From Patiria miniata (taxonomy: Eukaryota > Echinodermata > Asteroidea > Valvatida > Asterinidae), in the NCBI RefSeq assembly GCF_015706575.1, contig NW_024037064.1, forward strand, positions 8,099,606 to 8,163,605: a stretch of 64,000 nt of DNA, read 5' to 3'. A program made the position numbers and the translations under genes. Shown one piece after another: positions 1-12,443 of this stretch (within the stretch, counting starts at the first letter, position 1; each line of letters starts with the position of its first letter). The notes below the pieces were generated by a model. The model was not told the origin of the DNA. It saw only the letters and a program-made list of their open reading frames with translations, and ran no database searches.

Positions 1-114
1 TGAAAAGGGGTCCAAATCACTTTCACACATAAATATTGAACAACATAACCAGTAATGCTATATTTTTGTAATCAGACCATGAATTGATAAACATTTCTTT
101 TCGGGTACGTGAAC

Positions 115-1995
115 TCACTTGACCCTTTCTTCCGGGTCAACCGGAAGGTTAAGTTAGGTGAATTCAAAATGAAGACTTTAGCCTGAAATCAAAACAAAAT
201 AAACTTGCTTCCATACGGTATACGGTAACGATAACGATAATATTTTAAATTTAATTGTGTCATTTGATACGTCGTATATCTTCGTAGCCCAAAAAACGAT
301 ACCATTACAATGTTCAAAATTTATGTCCAAGTACTGTGACGTCATCAAACCAGAAGTTAGGTGTTATAGATACACACAGTTATTTTTACATATTTTCTCA
401 CGTTATTTAACTTCACAACGAACATTTCTCCACTCTGAATTAAATCAATATTCACTTCCCGTTCTTGAATAATGACGTCATCGAGCCAGAATTAATTTGT
501 TTGTGTGCATAAAATGTTTTCTAAAATTTATCACACCGTTAAAGATGCATTTTTTTTAACAAAATAGTTGATTGCACTGGAAAAGATTTAATTTTGTGAT
601 TCTTTGTTCTTACATAAAAATATTCAAAACTCAACTCGGCAGTGTTTAATGAACAAATTGTCTGCCCGACCACTCTGTGTTTGTAAAAACAAACGCGAAC
701 CTCTAGTTGGATCTTTCTTTCTTTCTTTCTTTTCCGGACAATACTTCGCCGCGGGTTTTCTCCTAGACGGTATATGGTATGAACTTATAACTTTCAATAA
801 AAATCGACCCTCATCCGAAGTGGTGCATGTTACTCTGACGTCATGATTACGTCATCAGGTGTCAAATTACAAGTGATTTTAGGTGGAAAAGTGACCAATT
901 ACTTTTACCAATAACTCTAGAACTAAACATTCAATGATGTTTGTTTTCTGTATTTAGATAAACCATTAATTGCGAACTCGCTTAACCCTTACTTCCGGGT
1001 CTACCGGAAGGTCAAAGTTAGGTGAATTCAAAATGAAGACGTTAGCCTGACATCGAAACAAAGCAACATTTCTTCCGAACGGTTCACGGTATGATCACAA
1101 AACCTTGCGTGAACTTGTACCATGTAACGAAGATGTTATAAATTTTGTTACGTCATCATGACGTCATCAGGATCAAACTACAAGCGATTTAAGGGCAAAT
1201 TTTGACAAAATAGTTTGCGTTATATCTTTTAAACAAAAAAGAGTATCACAAAACACAAAACCGCTTGACCTTTACTTAAGTACAATAAGAACTGAATATA
1301 ACCCAAAAGCGGAAGCATTTTACCACAGACACATATATTATGAGAGTGTTTATTGAGGAATGCCAGACACAAAAACAGTGTGATGACGTCATCATCCGAA
1401 AGGGCGCCCCCCCCCCCCCCACGGCACATAAAATATTGTTTCTTTTCTTTACTTTTAAAATCATACGTTCAAATTTAACCAAATCGACCCTTGATATTCT
1501 TTGATGAACCACAGATAACTTGGCAAGGTTTTAATTCATGACATCATCAGACCGGAAGTTACTTTTTATTAGAATTTGCCAACTATCATTTTTTTAAATG
1601 TAATTCTATCATTTGATCCATGTCGTATAGCTCCTATCTTAGCCGAAATAACGATACCATTACAATGTTCACATTTTGCTTCCAAATACTGTGATGTCAT
1701 TAAACCGGAAGTTCTGTGTTATGAATACATACACTTATATTTTCAAAACTTTCATACGTTATTAACTTCACAAAGCTAAATCAGTAATCGCATCCCGTTT
1801 TGACAAGCCAGAAGTAACAAATGTGCACATGGAATGTTTACTGAAATTTAATTGATTGATCTGGAAAGGATTTAATTTCCTGATACTTTGTTCTTACATA
1901 AAAATATTAATAATTTAACCGGACAGTGTTTCATAAAATAATTGTTCACCCGACCATATTGCGTGTTTAACAACAAACGCGAATCTCTAGTCTAG
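115..1995 (+). repeat. Duplicated segments at the left end of the window
   Basis: 115-205 matches 980-1070 (CCGGAAGGT..AAGTTAGGTGAATT). 265-388 matches 1615-1743 (AACGATACCATTACAATGTT). 577-708 matches 1860-1993 (TTTGTTCTTACATAAAAATA). The order is kept, so this is a diverged tandem duplication of about 0.9-1.3 kb. No gene is seen here. Confidence 0.7.
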
Positions 1996-2089
1996 TTACT
2001 TAAGTTATAATTATAATCGGGCGATCGGGCAGAATTGTTTGTCTTCCAAGCACTCACCACACACGAAGATGCTGCCCAATGAACAGATG

Positions 2090-3700
2090 CATGTCCAGCT
2101 AGCCTTGGCTCCTCCCGCTTTTAACACGTGTTTTCTCTCTCTCTCTTTTTACTTTACAGCTTTGTTTAAAGGCCTCACACTACCGTCTGCTCGTGGATTA
2201 ACAAGTCAGTGACCTCTTAACATTATCAGGCATTAAAAATAACTGTTGCTTTGTGCTATATTATTCCCTCAGAGTTATAATTTTTTGGGACCACCACTGC
2301 TAGACATGAAACAAGTTGCGTCAGACTAATGCATGGGGTGTACAGGTACATACGCCAAAAGGGTCAGTGCTTTGCCAGACCTTCGTTTAAAGTGAGCAAG
2401 CACGACCAGCAGGCCACCCTCATTGGCCTCACCAATCGAAATGGTCGCTACTGGGGCTTTTATATCTTTTATATATTTAGTCTCTTATACGTCATTTTTG
2501 AGTTTGATTACGTTAAGTTCACATCATAGCCAAAAACAATTTCCTACTTTTTTTTTTTATTATTCTTCAAAACTACAGAAAACCATAAACACAAAGCTGA
2601 AGCAGGAGACACATCTATGGTTACTGGAAGCTTTTTATCAGTTATTAAGACGTCATCACACATCACACTAGAGGTATTTTAGTTGAGTCTTTATGATCAG
2701 TAAAATGGTTTGATTAAGTTAATGCATGTTTTAAATGTTGATGCGAGAACCCTTTTCAACACACTTGCATTAATGTTTAGACAAAAGTCTCGTTTATAAT
2801 TGGAATGTACAGGTCCTGAAAAACAAACAAACACTAATGATGTTTATGTCTGGGTAGAAGGTTGATTACAATGAACAATGACGCGGGCCTCTCAATCGGT
2901 GTCTTTTAATGTCCATATGAAAGTCGTGCTATTTGACTAATTGGACTAATTGTGTCTTAATTAATAATCTGTGGAACTAAATGAAATACTTTTTTTTCTT
3001 TTTAGGTAACACCAGAAGAGGAAATGTTGAGCGGGAAAGGTAATAAATGATAGTTTGCACCCAGACTTATCGTGTAGTGACACATGCAGACGTAGCACGG
3101 CCTAACTTGCTTATCATTGACTATAGCTGTACGTGTTTGAACTTTCGATGACGAAATTGTTCTTAACTCTGTAACAATGAACGCACAAAGGATAGTTTTT
3201 GAAGCCTCATTTAACAATCCCCAAACCCCTCACTGCTACCGCTGATAAACAACCATTTGTTTTGAATAAGCTACGTTTAAATGTCACCGTTGAATATTTT
3301 CCAGCTTCCGTACATTTGTGTTAGATAACGTTCAAAGCCATATAGGTTTCTTGTATAATTTTAAACTGTTTTTAAATTTTAACTTGTTTATTTGTATTTC
3401 TGTGAAGCGCTGTGAGCGTCAATTGTTGACAGATTATTGCGCTGTACAAGAATTAGTTATTGTTATGATTTACTTTGACACAATTTCTTTTTTTCCCACA
3501 CCTTTTAGAAAGCTAAGAAGACACACGTCCAGCTTACCTTGCTTCCTTTCATTTTTTGACGTGTTTTCCTTTCTCTTTTGTTACTTTACTGATTGGCTTA
3601 GCCTCGCACGACTGTCATCCGTGAATTCGCAAGTCTGTACCCTCTCAAAGATATCAAATTAATCATAATGCCTTCGTTTTCTGACTCCTTAGGGACTGAG
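2090..3700 (+). repeat. Diverged duplicate pair 2090-2280 and 3520-3700
   Basis: CACGTGTTTTCTCTCTCTCT and GACGTGTTTTCCTTTCTCTT start collinear stretches that continue through TTTACT, GCCTCRCAC and AACAAGTCAGTGACC/CGCAAGTCTGTACCC. The candidate 5' exons of the death-domain gene lie between them. Confidence 0.5.
2579..3039 (+). CDS. Candidate 5' exons of the ZU5-UPA-death gene
   Basis: Two small segments have good splice signals and fit the phase of the exon at 14270. 2579-2673 follows an AACTACAG acceptor and ends at GAG/GTATTT. 3006-3039 follows TTTTTAG and ends AAAG/GTAATA. Joined to 14270, the frame is open and reads ITLEVTPEEEMLSGK then EEHKTSRHLRMVLNEV. An ATG at 2617 inside the first segment could be the start, or the frame may continue from an exon further upstream that ends in phase 1. 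The implied intron is 11.2 kb. This is inference from signals and phase; the segment has no recognised domain. Confidence 0.45.
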
Positions 3701-4702
3701 CCATAACATAAGCACGCGGAGGGGAGGGGGCATTGTGTGAACCCCTTCCCCACAGATGGGCCATTTTTAAAAGTGTGTGCATGTGTGTGTGTGGGGGGGG
3801 GGGTGCGTACACAATCTAGCCGTAATAGATAATCTCAGTGCGGCTTGTTGCATTGAAAATAATGAGAACGTGAGCAGGTAGAACCTTGCATTTGAAATGA
3901 AAACGTATTCTTCCCCTTTCCTGTTTCAAATGTTGTACCTAAAAGGGGGCACAGCTGACATGTAAACAAAGACGAAGAATCTAACAAAAATCTTGATTTT
4001 GAACACATGACGTTAACGAACATGGTCAGCTCGTTAATGTTGCTAAGAAGTGCTCGATATGAAAAAAAAGAATGGTCATTGCAGTTCTGTTTAATAATTT
4101 TAGTGAAAAGGACTAATTGTATGCGCTTCTTATCAACCATTTTTGTTACAAAACAATAGCCGTGCGTCCTCTCGCATAGAAGCGAAGTATATTTTGGAAT
4201 TTTCCTTTTTAATTTAACGCTTGGAGTGCTAAAGCTTTAGAAAGAAACTGGCAAGAGTTTGGATTGATGGCGTGGTGTTAGTAAATTATGTTTGAGTTTC
4301 TGCTGATTAAATAAAATACTATAGCAGAAAACTGAGGTTTGTTTCAGATCCAACTGGAATGATTTATGTGCACAATATAGAAATGGTGTCCCACATATGG
4401 GGGGGGGGAGGCAAGGGGGCACTTGCTCCTCCCCCCCCCCCTCAGATTTTGCCAGGCCAACAATAGTGCCCCTCCCGCGGTTATGAATTTATCGCCTCGA
4501 GATGACAAAATTGTCCCTCATACGCACATGTATGAAAGCACATGATCGCGCTACAATTAAAATTATCTCCTCTTTAGTTATGTCAAACTGCCCTCAAAAA
4601 CTAAAAACAATCCTAAAAGTACCCCTATCTCAATAACAAGACTATGCACCCTCTCGAAATGGAAAACTACCCCTCAAAAGCACAAACACCTCTTTCACAA
4701 TA

Positions 4703-5372
4703 ATACAATTCGTCACCGACACCACGAAGTAACACCCATCTACATACCAGTAAAAACTAACAATCGGAGAAAACGGCATCTAAAGTTGGACGCCTTCTAA
4801 AACAACACTTTGCGTCAAAACGACGGAGTATTTTCAGTTGGGTTTCTCGTTGTGGACACTTGATGAATTGAATTTATTAAATCTGCTGTTTTTCACCCAT
4901 TTGTGTATTAAATAAACAAGAAATAAGAGAAAAAAGATGAGTGTTAGTTCGTGAAACCGAAAAGGCTGCGAAACTGTACATTTTCGTTTTCACGAACTAA
5001 CACTCTTCAATGTATTCAACACGAGGAAAATGCAACTTCAGGTCAGCGCGCGCGCGCTCATATAACTTGTTACAAGAAGAGTGTTACTTCGTGAAAACGT
5101 TTTTGCTCACTTATGAGCAGAGTGTGCGCCATGCATTGCAATGGTAAATGGAACTTGAGTGTTACTTCGTGAAAACGAAAATTGTCACTTTTGCGCAAAA
5201 GTTGCCATGGATACTCAGCGTAATTATTAAAGTAAAGCTCTTGAAGCTTTGAAACTTCGTGCAATGGTAGGCCTTGATGAATAATGTTTAAAAATCCAAA
5301 AAACTGAAAATCGAAAAAAATATGGTTTAACACGGTAGAGTGTTACTTCGTGGTGTCGGTGACGAATTGTAT
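4703..5372. mobile_element. 0.67-kb element with perfect 33-bp terminal inverted repeats
   Basis: 4703-4735 and 5340-5372 are exact reverse complements (ATACAATTCGTCACC... to ...CACGAAGTAACAC). If the outer TA is a target duplication, the element has the Tc1/mariner pattern, but this is inference. Inside, GAGTGTTACTTCGTGAAAAC recurs at 5079 and 5157, and a variant forms a hairpin (4939-4963 with 4981-5005). These internal copies share the TIR core TTACTTCGTG. There is no transposase frame, so it is a non-autonomous MITE-like element. Confidence 0.8.
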
Positions 5373-6229
5373 GCCAAAAAACACCACAAACGATGAAATA
5401 GCAGTAGCGAACGTTAGAAGTGACGTCATATGCGAACGGTCTACCACAATATTCGCTATAGCTGGCAAGGCTATTAGTTCATTTAGTGTGCATGATTGTA
5501 GGATTTGATCAGGGAGCACGCCCATTGAAAATATGGTACGAGCCCACCCCACCCTTCCACCTCACCACCAGCTTTTTTATTTTCGGAGACTAAGTGTCAG
5601 GAGAAAAAAACCGGTCTTTATTTGAGCACGCGTCCTTGCAAACATTTCTGGCTCTAGAACCGAGCCTGCTCGCAACAACTTCTCGAGATGATAAACTGCC
5701 CGTCGAAAGCACAATTAGTGCCCCGCTCACAACATTATTCTGCCCCCTCTCAGGGCAACATGGAAAACTGTCCCCCAAAAATAACAATGCTCTTCGCAAA
5801 TAAAATGGTCACTGAACTGGCCATCACTGTCTCCATAAAAAAGGTCTCTGTACATAACTAGGTAAAAGAAACACAAATAGCAAAATGGACAACGTATTTA
5901 TAATTTGTTCCTCGTCAAATATGTTTAAAGCAACATGAACGGGACCATATTTGTTTCTTGAGTTCCACACATGTGGAAGGTGCCCCTTTTTGGTGTTGCC
6001 TCCCACCCCAGTTTGAAAAAGTGTTCCGCAGCTCTTGGCGTCCCCCTATTGTATGATTGCCATTTCCAGTGTTTTTAAAAACAAATTCAATAGAAAGTCA
6101 AACCTGCAAGTAAATGTTACCATTGAAGAAAACATTTTATATTAGAACATTAAAAGTTAAAGTATATCTGTCCGGCTTAAACAGTCGTGTTAAACAGCAT
6201 GTGTCAAAATGAACTATGTTTAATAATCA

Positions 6230-7725
6230 AAGAATGGGGAAGTAAGTAACATCTGTGTACAATTCCACGTGAATTATAACGGTAAACTGCGTCCTTATCG
6301 TGGTTTTGGCCATAGTAGGCCCAACAAACCTAATCTGAGATCGCAAAACACAGACATATACATTTGGGAAAGCATTTCCGAAATAAAAATGTGTCAACAA
6401 AATTACTGTCAACCTGACAGTATGTGAGCACGGGGACTGAGGGGGAAATTGCCGCCTGTTTTGAGAGTATTGCACGAAATGGCTTGGAACACAATAAACA
6501 ATATTTTTACGAAAAGCTTGAAAGGGAAAAATGACAATTTTGACAGGAAAGAAGTAGATATAAGCATCTGTTTACGCGACCACTCATTGTAGAAATGGTT
6601 GTAGATGCAAGAACGATAGAAAGTTACGGTGTCAACTTGTTTTTCCCAACCAATCTTAATTTATTCCATAAAGGAAACGACAATTTTGTATTTAAAATAT
6701 GCCTAATTTAGATATACTTAATTATTGTTGGCATTTTTTTCAGTAAAAAGAAAGTACGTCTATGTTTCTAAGGCCAAAAAAAAGTAAAAGAGAAACGCTA
6801 AAGAGAACATATTTTTGATGCACGTACCAGCGACAACTTCCAAATAAAGAAACCCGCTCGGTCAAGTTATAATAAGTTTGGAATACTTTAGATGCTTTAA
6901 AAAGTTTGTTTTAAATTGTTCGTAACTTCTTTATCAGTAATACTGTTTTTCTGTTCGTTATTTATGTTTTATTTTGTTATTTACAGTTTTCTTTGCGTGT
7001 GTCGAATATCAAACGTTATTTACATAACATACTATTTTGAAGCTTACAAAGAATGAATTAAACATTTTTTTAAAGAAAGGGTCTAGGAGTTCCCTATAGC
7101 CCGTGCATGCACGACCCCTCAGGTTAAAACCCGTTCTGTAGACCTTTGCGTCCCCGAATGGGCAAAATAAGTACCACATTAAAAACGCGACTAACTGTGT
7201 GCCAGACTGCTGCTATACGTGCTCAATTTAATTACAATGTACTGGATTGGTCAGGAAAGATCAGGGCGTAAATATGTACGTACTTAAATCAAATATATTG
7301 CTAATAACTTATTCTTCCCTTTCCCATTTCATATCTTATTACGCAAAACGCAGGAACAAAATATGAGAATGCATTTCTGAATAAAAATTGCCAACAGAAT
7401 TACTGTTAACCTGAAAGTATGTGACCAAATGGACCGAAGAGGAAAATTGCAGCCTTTTTGCGAGTTTTACACGAAATGGTTTGAACCACAATAAACATTT
7501 TGTTTTACGAAAAAATCCTGACAGGAAAAAATGAACATTTAGACACGTAAGAAGTACAAATGAGGCACAGTATACGCGACCACCCATTGTAAAAAAAAGG
7601 TTGCTGATGTAAGGAAGATAAAATGTTACAATGTCAGCATGTCTTCCCCACCATTCTTAATGTATTTCAGTAAGAAAACGGCAATTTTGTATTTGAAATA
7701 TGCCCAATTTAGACACAACACTTCT
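6230..7725 (+). repeat. Tandem duplicate 6230-6720 and 7320-7725
   Basis: Collinear matches include AACAAAATTACTGTCAACCT/AACAGAATTACTGTTAACCT, CACGAAATGGYTTGRAMCAC, ACGCGACCACTCATTGTA/ACGCGACCACCCATTGTA and ACAATTTTGTATTTAAAATA. The spacing is about 1 kb. The open frames across it are not supported as genes. Confidence 0.7.
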
Positions 7726-8199
7726 TTGCGTGTCGGTCGTAAGTTCTTTTTCTTGGTGGGTCGGCTTCGCAATATCGTTGAATCGGTCGGCAAGATTGTT
7801 TACGGTAGACGTTTTGGAGTTTACAGCAGATGTATATCGTATATGTTAACAGCTTGTTTGTTGTTTGTTCTGTTTTATTTTGTGAAACAGAAATGGAATA
7901 TGAATTCACAACGCACGAAGTGGCTCAAAACGGAACATAATGCTCATTTGCTTTGTTACAATTAGAAGCTTAGTAAATACGCAGCAAAAGGACCGTTTTC
8001 AAACGTTACATAGAAAGTATATCGAGACCACAATGACGAGTGTTTCTGAATCGCATGTATTTGGTACAGGAATTCACATTCTTTCAATTAGTAACAAACT
8101 TATTTTGTTTGTCATTTGACAATAAATTGCCTTTTCCATTTCAAGTCAACACGTTTTCGGTAAAAGTCAAGGAAATTAACTATGGTTTAAATAAAAGCA

Positions 8200-10110
8200 T
8201 TTTGACGTAAGTGTGCGACGTTGCAAAATTTTAGTACACGAGAACAAAGGAAGTACCCCACTTCTTTGCCTGTGTAAGCGTGCGAGTGTGTGTGCGAGTT
8301 TGTCTTACAGTCACTACGTGGACTTGTGATTAAAAGATGTCCCCATAATGCAGGTTGTGTTGACGTTATGTGGACTAATTAAGCCGTGTCCACTTAACGT
8401 TTTGCCCTTTCTGGAAGACAGGTTAAGAGGCATTTTCGGGTTAAGTTTATCCGTGGCAATATAAAGAAAAGCCCTATGGGGAATCACAGAAAAAAATGGG
8501 GTTGAAAGAGTTTTCACAATTAAAGTAAATTTACTTTTTGTACCGAGTTTTTTTAACTACACGAAAACAAAGGAATGTCCACATAGCGTATGTAAAACAA
8601 ACATATACAGGCATTACATTTACTGTGTGGACTTCCAAACAAAAGAGGTCCACATAAACCAGGTAGAGGAGACGTTGTGTGGACTTGGGCAAGTCCACAC
8701 AGTGTTTCCCCATTTCTAGAAAAACAGGTTTATCTGTGGCAGAATAAAGAGAAACACTAAAGGGAATCAAAATAAAAATTGGGTTAAAAGAGTTTTCACA
8801 GATTGAGAAAAATGAGTTTTTGTCACTGGTTTTTCTTAACTACACGAAAGCAATGGAAAGTCCACCATTGGTATGTAACGTAAACCCGTGTGTGGGTGGG
8901 TGGGTGTGTGTGTGTGTGTGTGCGCGTGTACAAACACTGCCTTGTAGGGTACCGGAACAATGGGAGGTACCCCACAAGGAATGCCCACTGACTTGCGGGG
9001 TACCGTTTTGGTACCCCAAACGTTTTTCACGAAATAGATATATAGATGTTACTCAAAAACTAGGAATTTCCAAGGTGGGTTGATTAGTCGCAATTGGAAG
9101 AGTTTTAGAAAAGGGATATTAAGTCCAAATTGCAGCCCAGAAAATTAATTATGGTTAGAATAAGAGCATTTTGAAATAAGTGTGCGATGTTTGAAAATGT
9201 TAGTACACGATAACAAAGGAAGTAGCCCACTTCTATGCCTATGTAAGCGTGTGTGTGTGTGTGTGTACAGGCATTACATTCACTGTGTGGACTTCCGAAC
9301 AAAAGATGTCAACATAAACCAGGTAGAGGAGACACTGTGCGGACTTGGGCAAGTCCACACAGTGTTTCCCCATTTCTGGAAAACAGGTTTAGAGGCATTT
9401 TTGGGTTAGGTTTATCCGTAGCAGAATGAAGAGAAACACTTAAGGGAATCATAGAAAAAAAATTGGGTTGAAAGAGTTTTCACAGTTTGAGAAAAATGAG
9501 TTTTTTCACTGGTTTTTCTTAACTACACGAAAGCAATGGAAAGTCCACACTTGGTATGTAACGTAAACTTGGGTGTGTGTGTGTGTGTGTGTGCTCTTGT
9601 ATTGTATTACGCTCGAGGACAGACAACAAAAAGAGCACAAAGGAGCCTTTGACCCTCGGACGACGGTGCCTATTGTTAAAACCGGTCCTCGATCGTACAG
9701 TTATGTGCTTAGTCTATGGGAAAGTGTTAAATTAGAGGGACAAAGGAAAACACAGTAGTTGACCTCAGGCGTATAGTAAAAAAAGACAGTGTGTGTGTGT
9801 GTGGGTGAGTTTGTCTTACATACGCAGTGTGGACTTCCGAACAAAAGACGTCCACATAATGTAGGTAGCACCGACGTTGTGTGGACTTGCCCCACGTCCA
9901 CACAGTGTTTCCCCATTTCTGGAAAACAGGTTTAGAGGCATTTTTGGGTTAGGTTTATCTGTAGCAGAATGAAGAGAAACACTAAAGGGAATCATAGAAA
10001 ACAAATTGGGTTGAAAGAGTTTTCACAGTTTGAGAAAAATGATTTTTTTCACTGGTTTTTCTTAACTACACGAAAGCAATGGAAAGTCCACACTAGTCAT
10101 GTGAAACAAG
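8200..10110 (+). repeat. Irregular tandem array, four related units
   Basis: Units recur around AACTACACGAAA (8554, 8838, 9522, 10065), AGTGTTTCCCCATTTCTGGA, AGGTTTATCTGT and AAGAGTTTTCACA. Each carries an inverted pair GTGTGGACTTG...CAAGTCCACAC that can form a stem, plus GT microsatellites in some units (8890-8925, 9247, 9572, 9790). A stray copy of the CTGGAAAACAGG segment lies at 51950-52035. Confidence 0.75.
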
Positions 10111-10953
10111 TATGGGTGTGAACGTGGGTGCGTTCAACCTGTTAAAAGAACACCATTGAATTGTGTGCGTTGTTTGCATGAACAGTTCTCAAAAACGCTG
10201 CAAGCAACCAATACTAGCGGCAAAGCATTTGCCCCTTTCGAACAGTGCCACTGCACTAGTCTTCTTAAATCAGCAACATTAGGGGACCATTAAATCGTCG
10301 CTCTGCTCACAAAGTGCACAAAGTGACGAAAACCTCGAAAAACGCTGATTGTTCGATTTTCAGTTTTACTAGCCTTTTTTATTATAGTTGTCTCAAGGAA
10401 CAATTTGACAAAATTTCAAAGCGAAAAATTGTTTACTTTCTTAATTATTGTAAACAAACATTTGACAAAAGCCTGAAATCTTTGCTTTCCTTTTTACGAA
10501 GTGTAAAAAAGTGTAAATTGTTCTCACGCAGTGACAAAATGTCACCTCATGAGCACGGCCGGAGGAATTATACACGCGTTAGGATGGGAGCATCATAGAT
10601 ATAGAACTTTAAAAACTAGATCGGACGCGCGTTCGAACGAGCCATTCACTGTGCACAAAACTTTTGGGTTCTTCATGGACGCGCTGCAAAGTCACGTGAA
10701 TAGGGCCACGCGCCAGGGGCAGCTGGTGAATGCTGGACGGAAAAATATCGCCAACACCCCCACCTGAATTCAGCTATGCGTTGAAGTTCTTAACAACAGT
10801 TTGACATTTTTAACTACGATTTTTGACATTTCACATTCCTTCAAAAAGTTACACATGGGTTTGCATCTGTGTCGTATTTGGGGCCAATTTGGCGACAGTG
10901 TTGAAGGTAATTGATTTTCAGCCAAGAATACTAATTTGTACCGAGAAGTAACC

Positions 10954-11600
10954 ACAATGTGTTCTTATATCTTTACAAAGGCAAATGTCAAAGCGTAGTT
11001 AAAATGTCAACCTGTTTAATGAGATTTCCCCCTCCTTTTAATTTTACCAACATCAAAATGAAATAACAGAAAATCATTTTGTAAATGAGCAACAATAAAA
11101 ACACGCACTCGAAATAATACGTTGCTTTAATATTGCTAGCCTCAATAGGAACATTAAATTTGAAATGAATGGATGACTACAAAAACCATCTCTGGTCATC
11201 TGTTGTGATTACTGAACACACTGATACTTGAATAACTTTTAGATAATAAACAATTTATATACAATGAAAACTTACTCGCTAGCTAATAAATACACTGATG
11301 AAATGGCAGTTCCATATCCATAGCCATTAATCAAGGTGTCAAGAATATCATGGCTCATGAAAAAAATACATTTGGTTGTCACCATCCGCATAATTATGTG
11401 AAGGTTTAGCCTATGCAACTACCAGCAGTTGAGTATTGCTTCCCATTATTTATGAACCAGAATAAGTAATTTCAATCCTCATATGCATGAACGCAAACAG
11501 TCGGCTATTCAATCTTTCAATTTCTGAGGAGCAACAATAAGAAGATAACGAAATACTGAGCAAAACTTGTTAAATTTTAGCTATGGTCCACGCATGAGGC
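10954..11600. other. Interior of the THAP element, no gene seen
   Basis: AT-rich sequence between the internal inverted repeat and the broken frames of the THAP element. I see no domain, splice pair or repeat here. Confidence 0.5.
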
Positions 11601-11604
11601 ACAG

Positions 11605-12443
11605 TTATGCGTGGCCAGCTATATCCTCACTGTACGCACAGTCGGCAGTGCAATCTTCTTTCTGACGAAGATGTACGCTTTCGTCAAGCAGTGCAAACTT
11701 CTTCATCTGTTCACTATGATTGTGATTCGTAGAGCAAGGCGCAGTTTTCCTAGCTCCAGAAAAGTGACTTCCAATTGCAGAATAGGAAACTGTGTTTCCA
11801 TCTGGTCGGCCGTCTTTGGAGTAACAAGTTGCTCCTCTTTCAGGCCTTTTACCACCTCTCTGACGGATAAGATCTTTTTCGACATGATCGTCGATTTTCC
11901 TGCCGGAGTTGTCTGTTTTCCTGTTCAAGCTTGGACATATAGCCTTCCTGTCATTTCTGGTGGTAAACTGTATGCATGCTCTATCGCTGATGTTTGATTT
12001 GCCGATACAGCCATGCACTGAAGCAATATCTTCGACGGGGGGGGGGGGGGGGGGGGGGGTCGGTTCTTTCCTTGTCGTTGGCAGCTTTTCTCTCTCGTGC
12101 TGAAGTCTATACACGAGACTGTAGTCTTTCTACGAAATAAAACAAATAAAGCACATGATAGGCCTTTAAATACATGACAATAATTATTGATAGCTATCCT
12201 GGCCCCAAGTCTCATTGTAATACTTACAGGCTTCAAATGAGTCGGGTATAGTCTTCAAAGTTGGACGGTACGGCATCGTCACGCAGACGGGTTTTCCCCC
12301 ATTCCACCTTGAAGCACTCTGCAGGGAAATGGTCGCTGCAAAGACGATCGTGCTTTGAAGGATTCCATTTGCTGCCATTTGGAATATTTCTCCTAATCCG
12401 CTGAAGCCTAACTTTTAATCTCTTTCGATCGCCACGGGGGAAC
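11605..12443 (-). pseudogene. Broken THAP-domain exon and following exon-like segment
   Basis: On the - strand, an acceptor (TTACTTCCCAG) at 12444 opens an exon reading FPRGDRKRLKVRLQRIRRN, then LCSDHFPAECF and LRDDAVPSNF. This matches the C-terminal two thirds of a THAP zinc finger, including the Cys/His pair and the AVPxxF end. The conserved Trp after the FPRxD region is Leu here. The frame stops at TGA shortly after the domain and just before a GTAAGT donor (exon end 12228). The upstream Cys pair was not found. A second segment (about 12130-11605, after TTTCGTAG) contains a 23-nt C run and a further open frame of no known family. THAP domains occur in P-element and Kolobok transposases and in host regulators; the flanking inverted repeats favour a transposon remnant. 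Confidence 0.6.
12037..12059. repeat. 23-base G run
   Basis: A run of 23 G (C on the - strand) lies inside the segment after the THAP exon. Its length makes any reading frame across it unreliable. Similar C runs occur at 37345-37357 and 37364-37385. Confidence 0.95.

Noticed and set aside
2329-2529. Open frame with a hydrophobic C-terminus (66 codons)
   Set aside because: It overlaps the diverged local repeats, has no splice or promoter support, and its hydrophobic end is simply T-rich DNA.
8200-10110. CRISPR-like array
   Set aside because: Units are long, uneven and diverged without unique spacers, and the DNA is eukaryotic.
11925-12236. Alternative - strand frame across the C run after the THAP exon
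   Set aside because: The homopolymer makes the frame arbitrary, and neither frame gives a recognisable domain.
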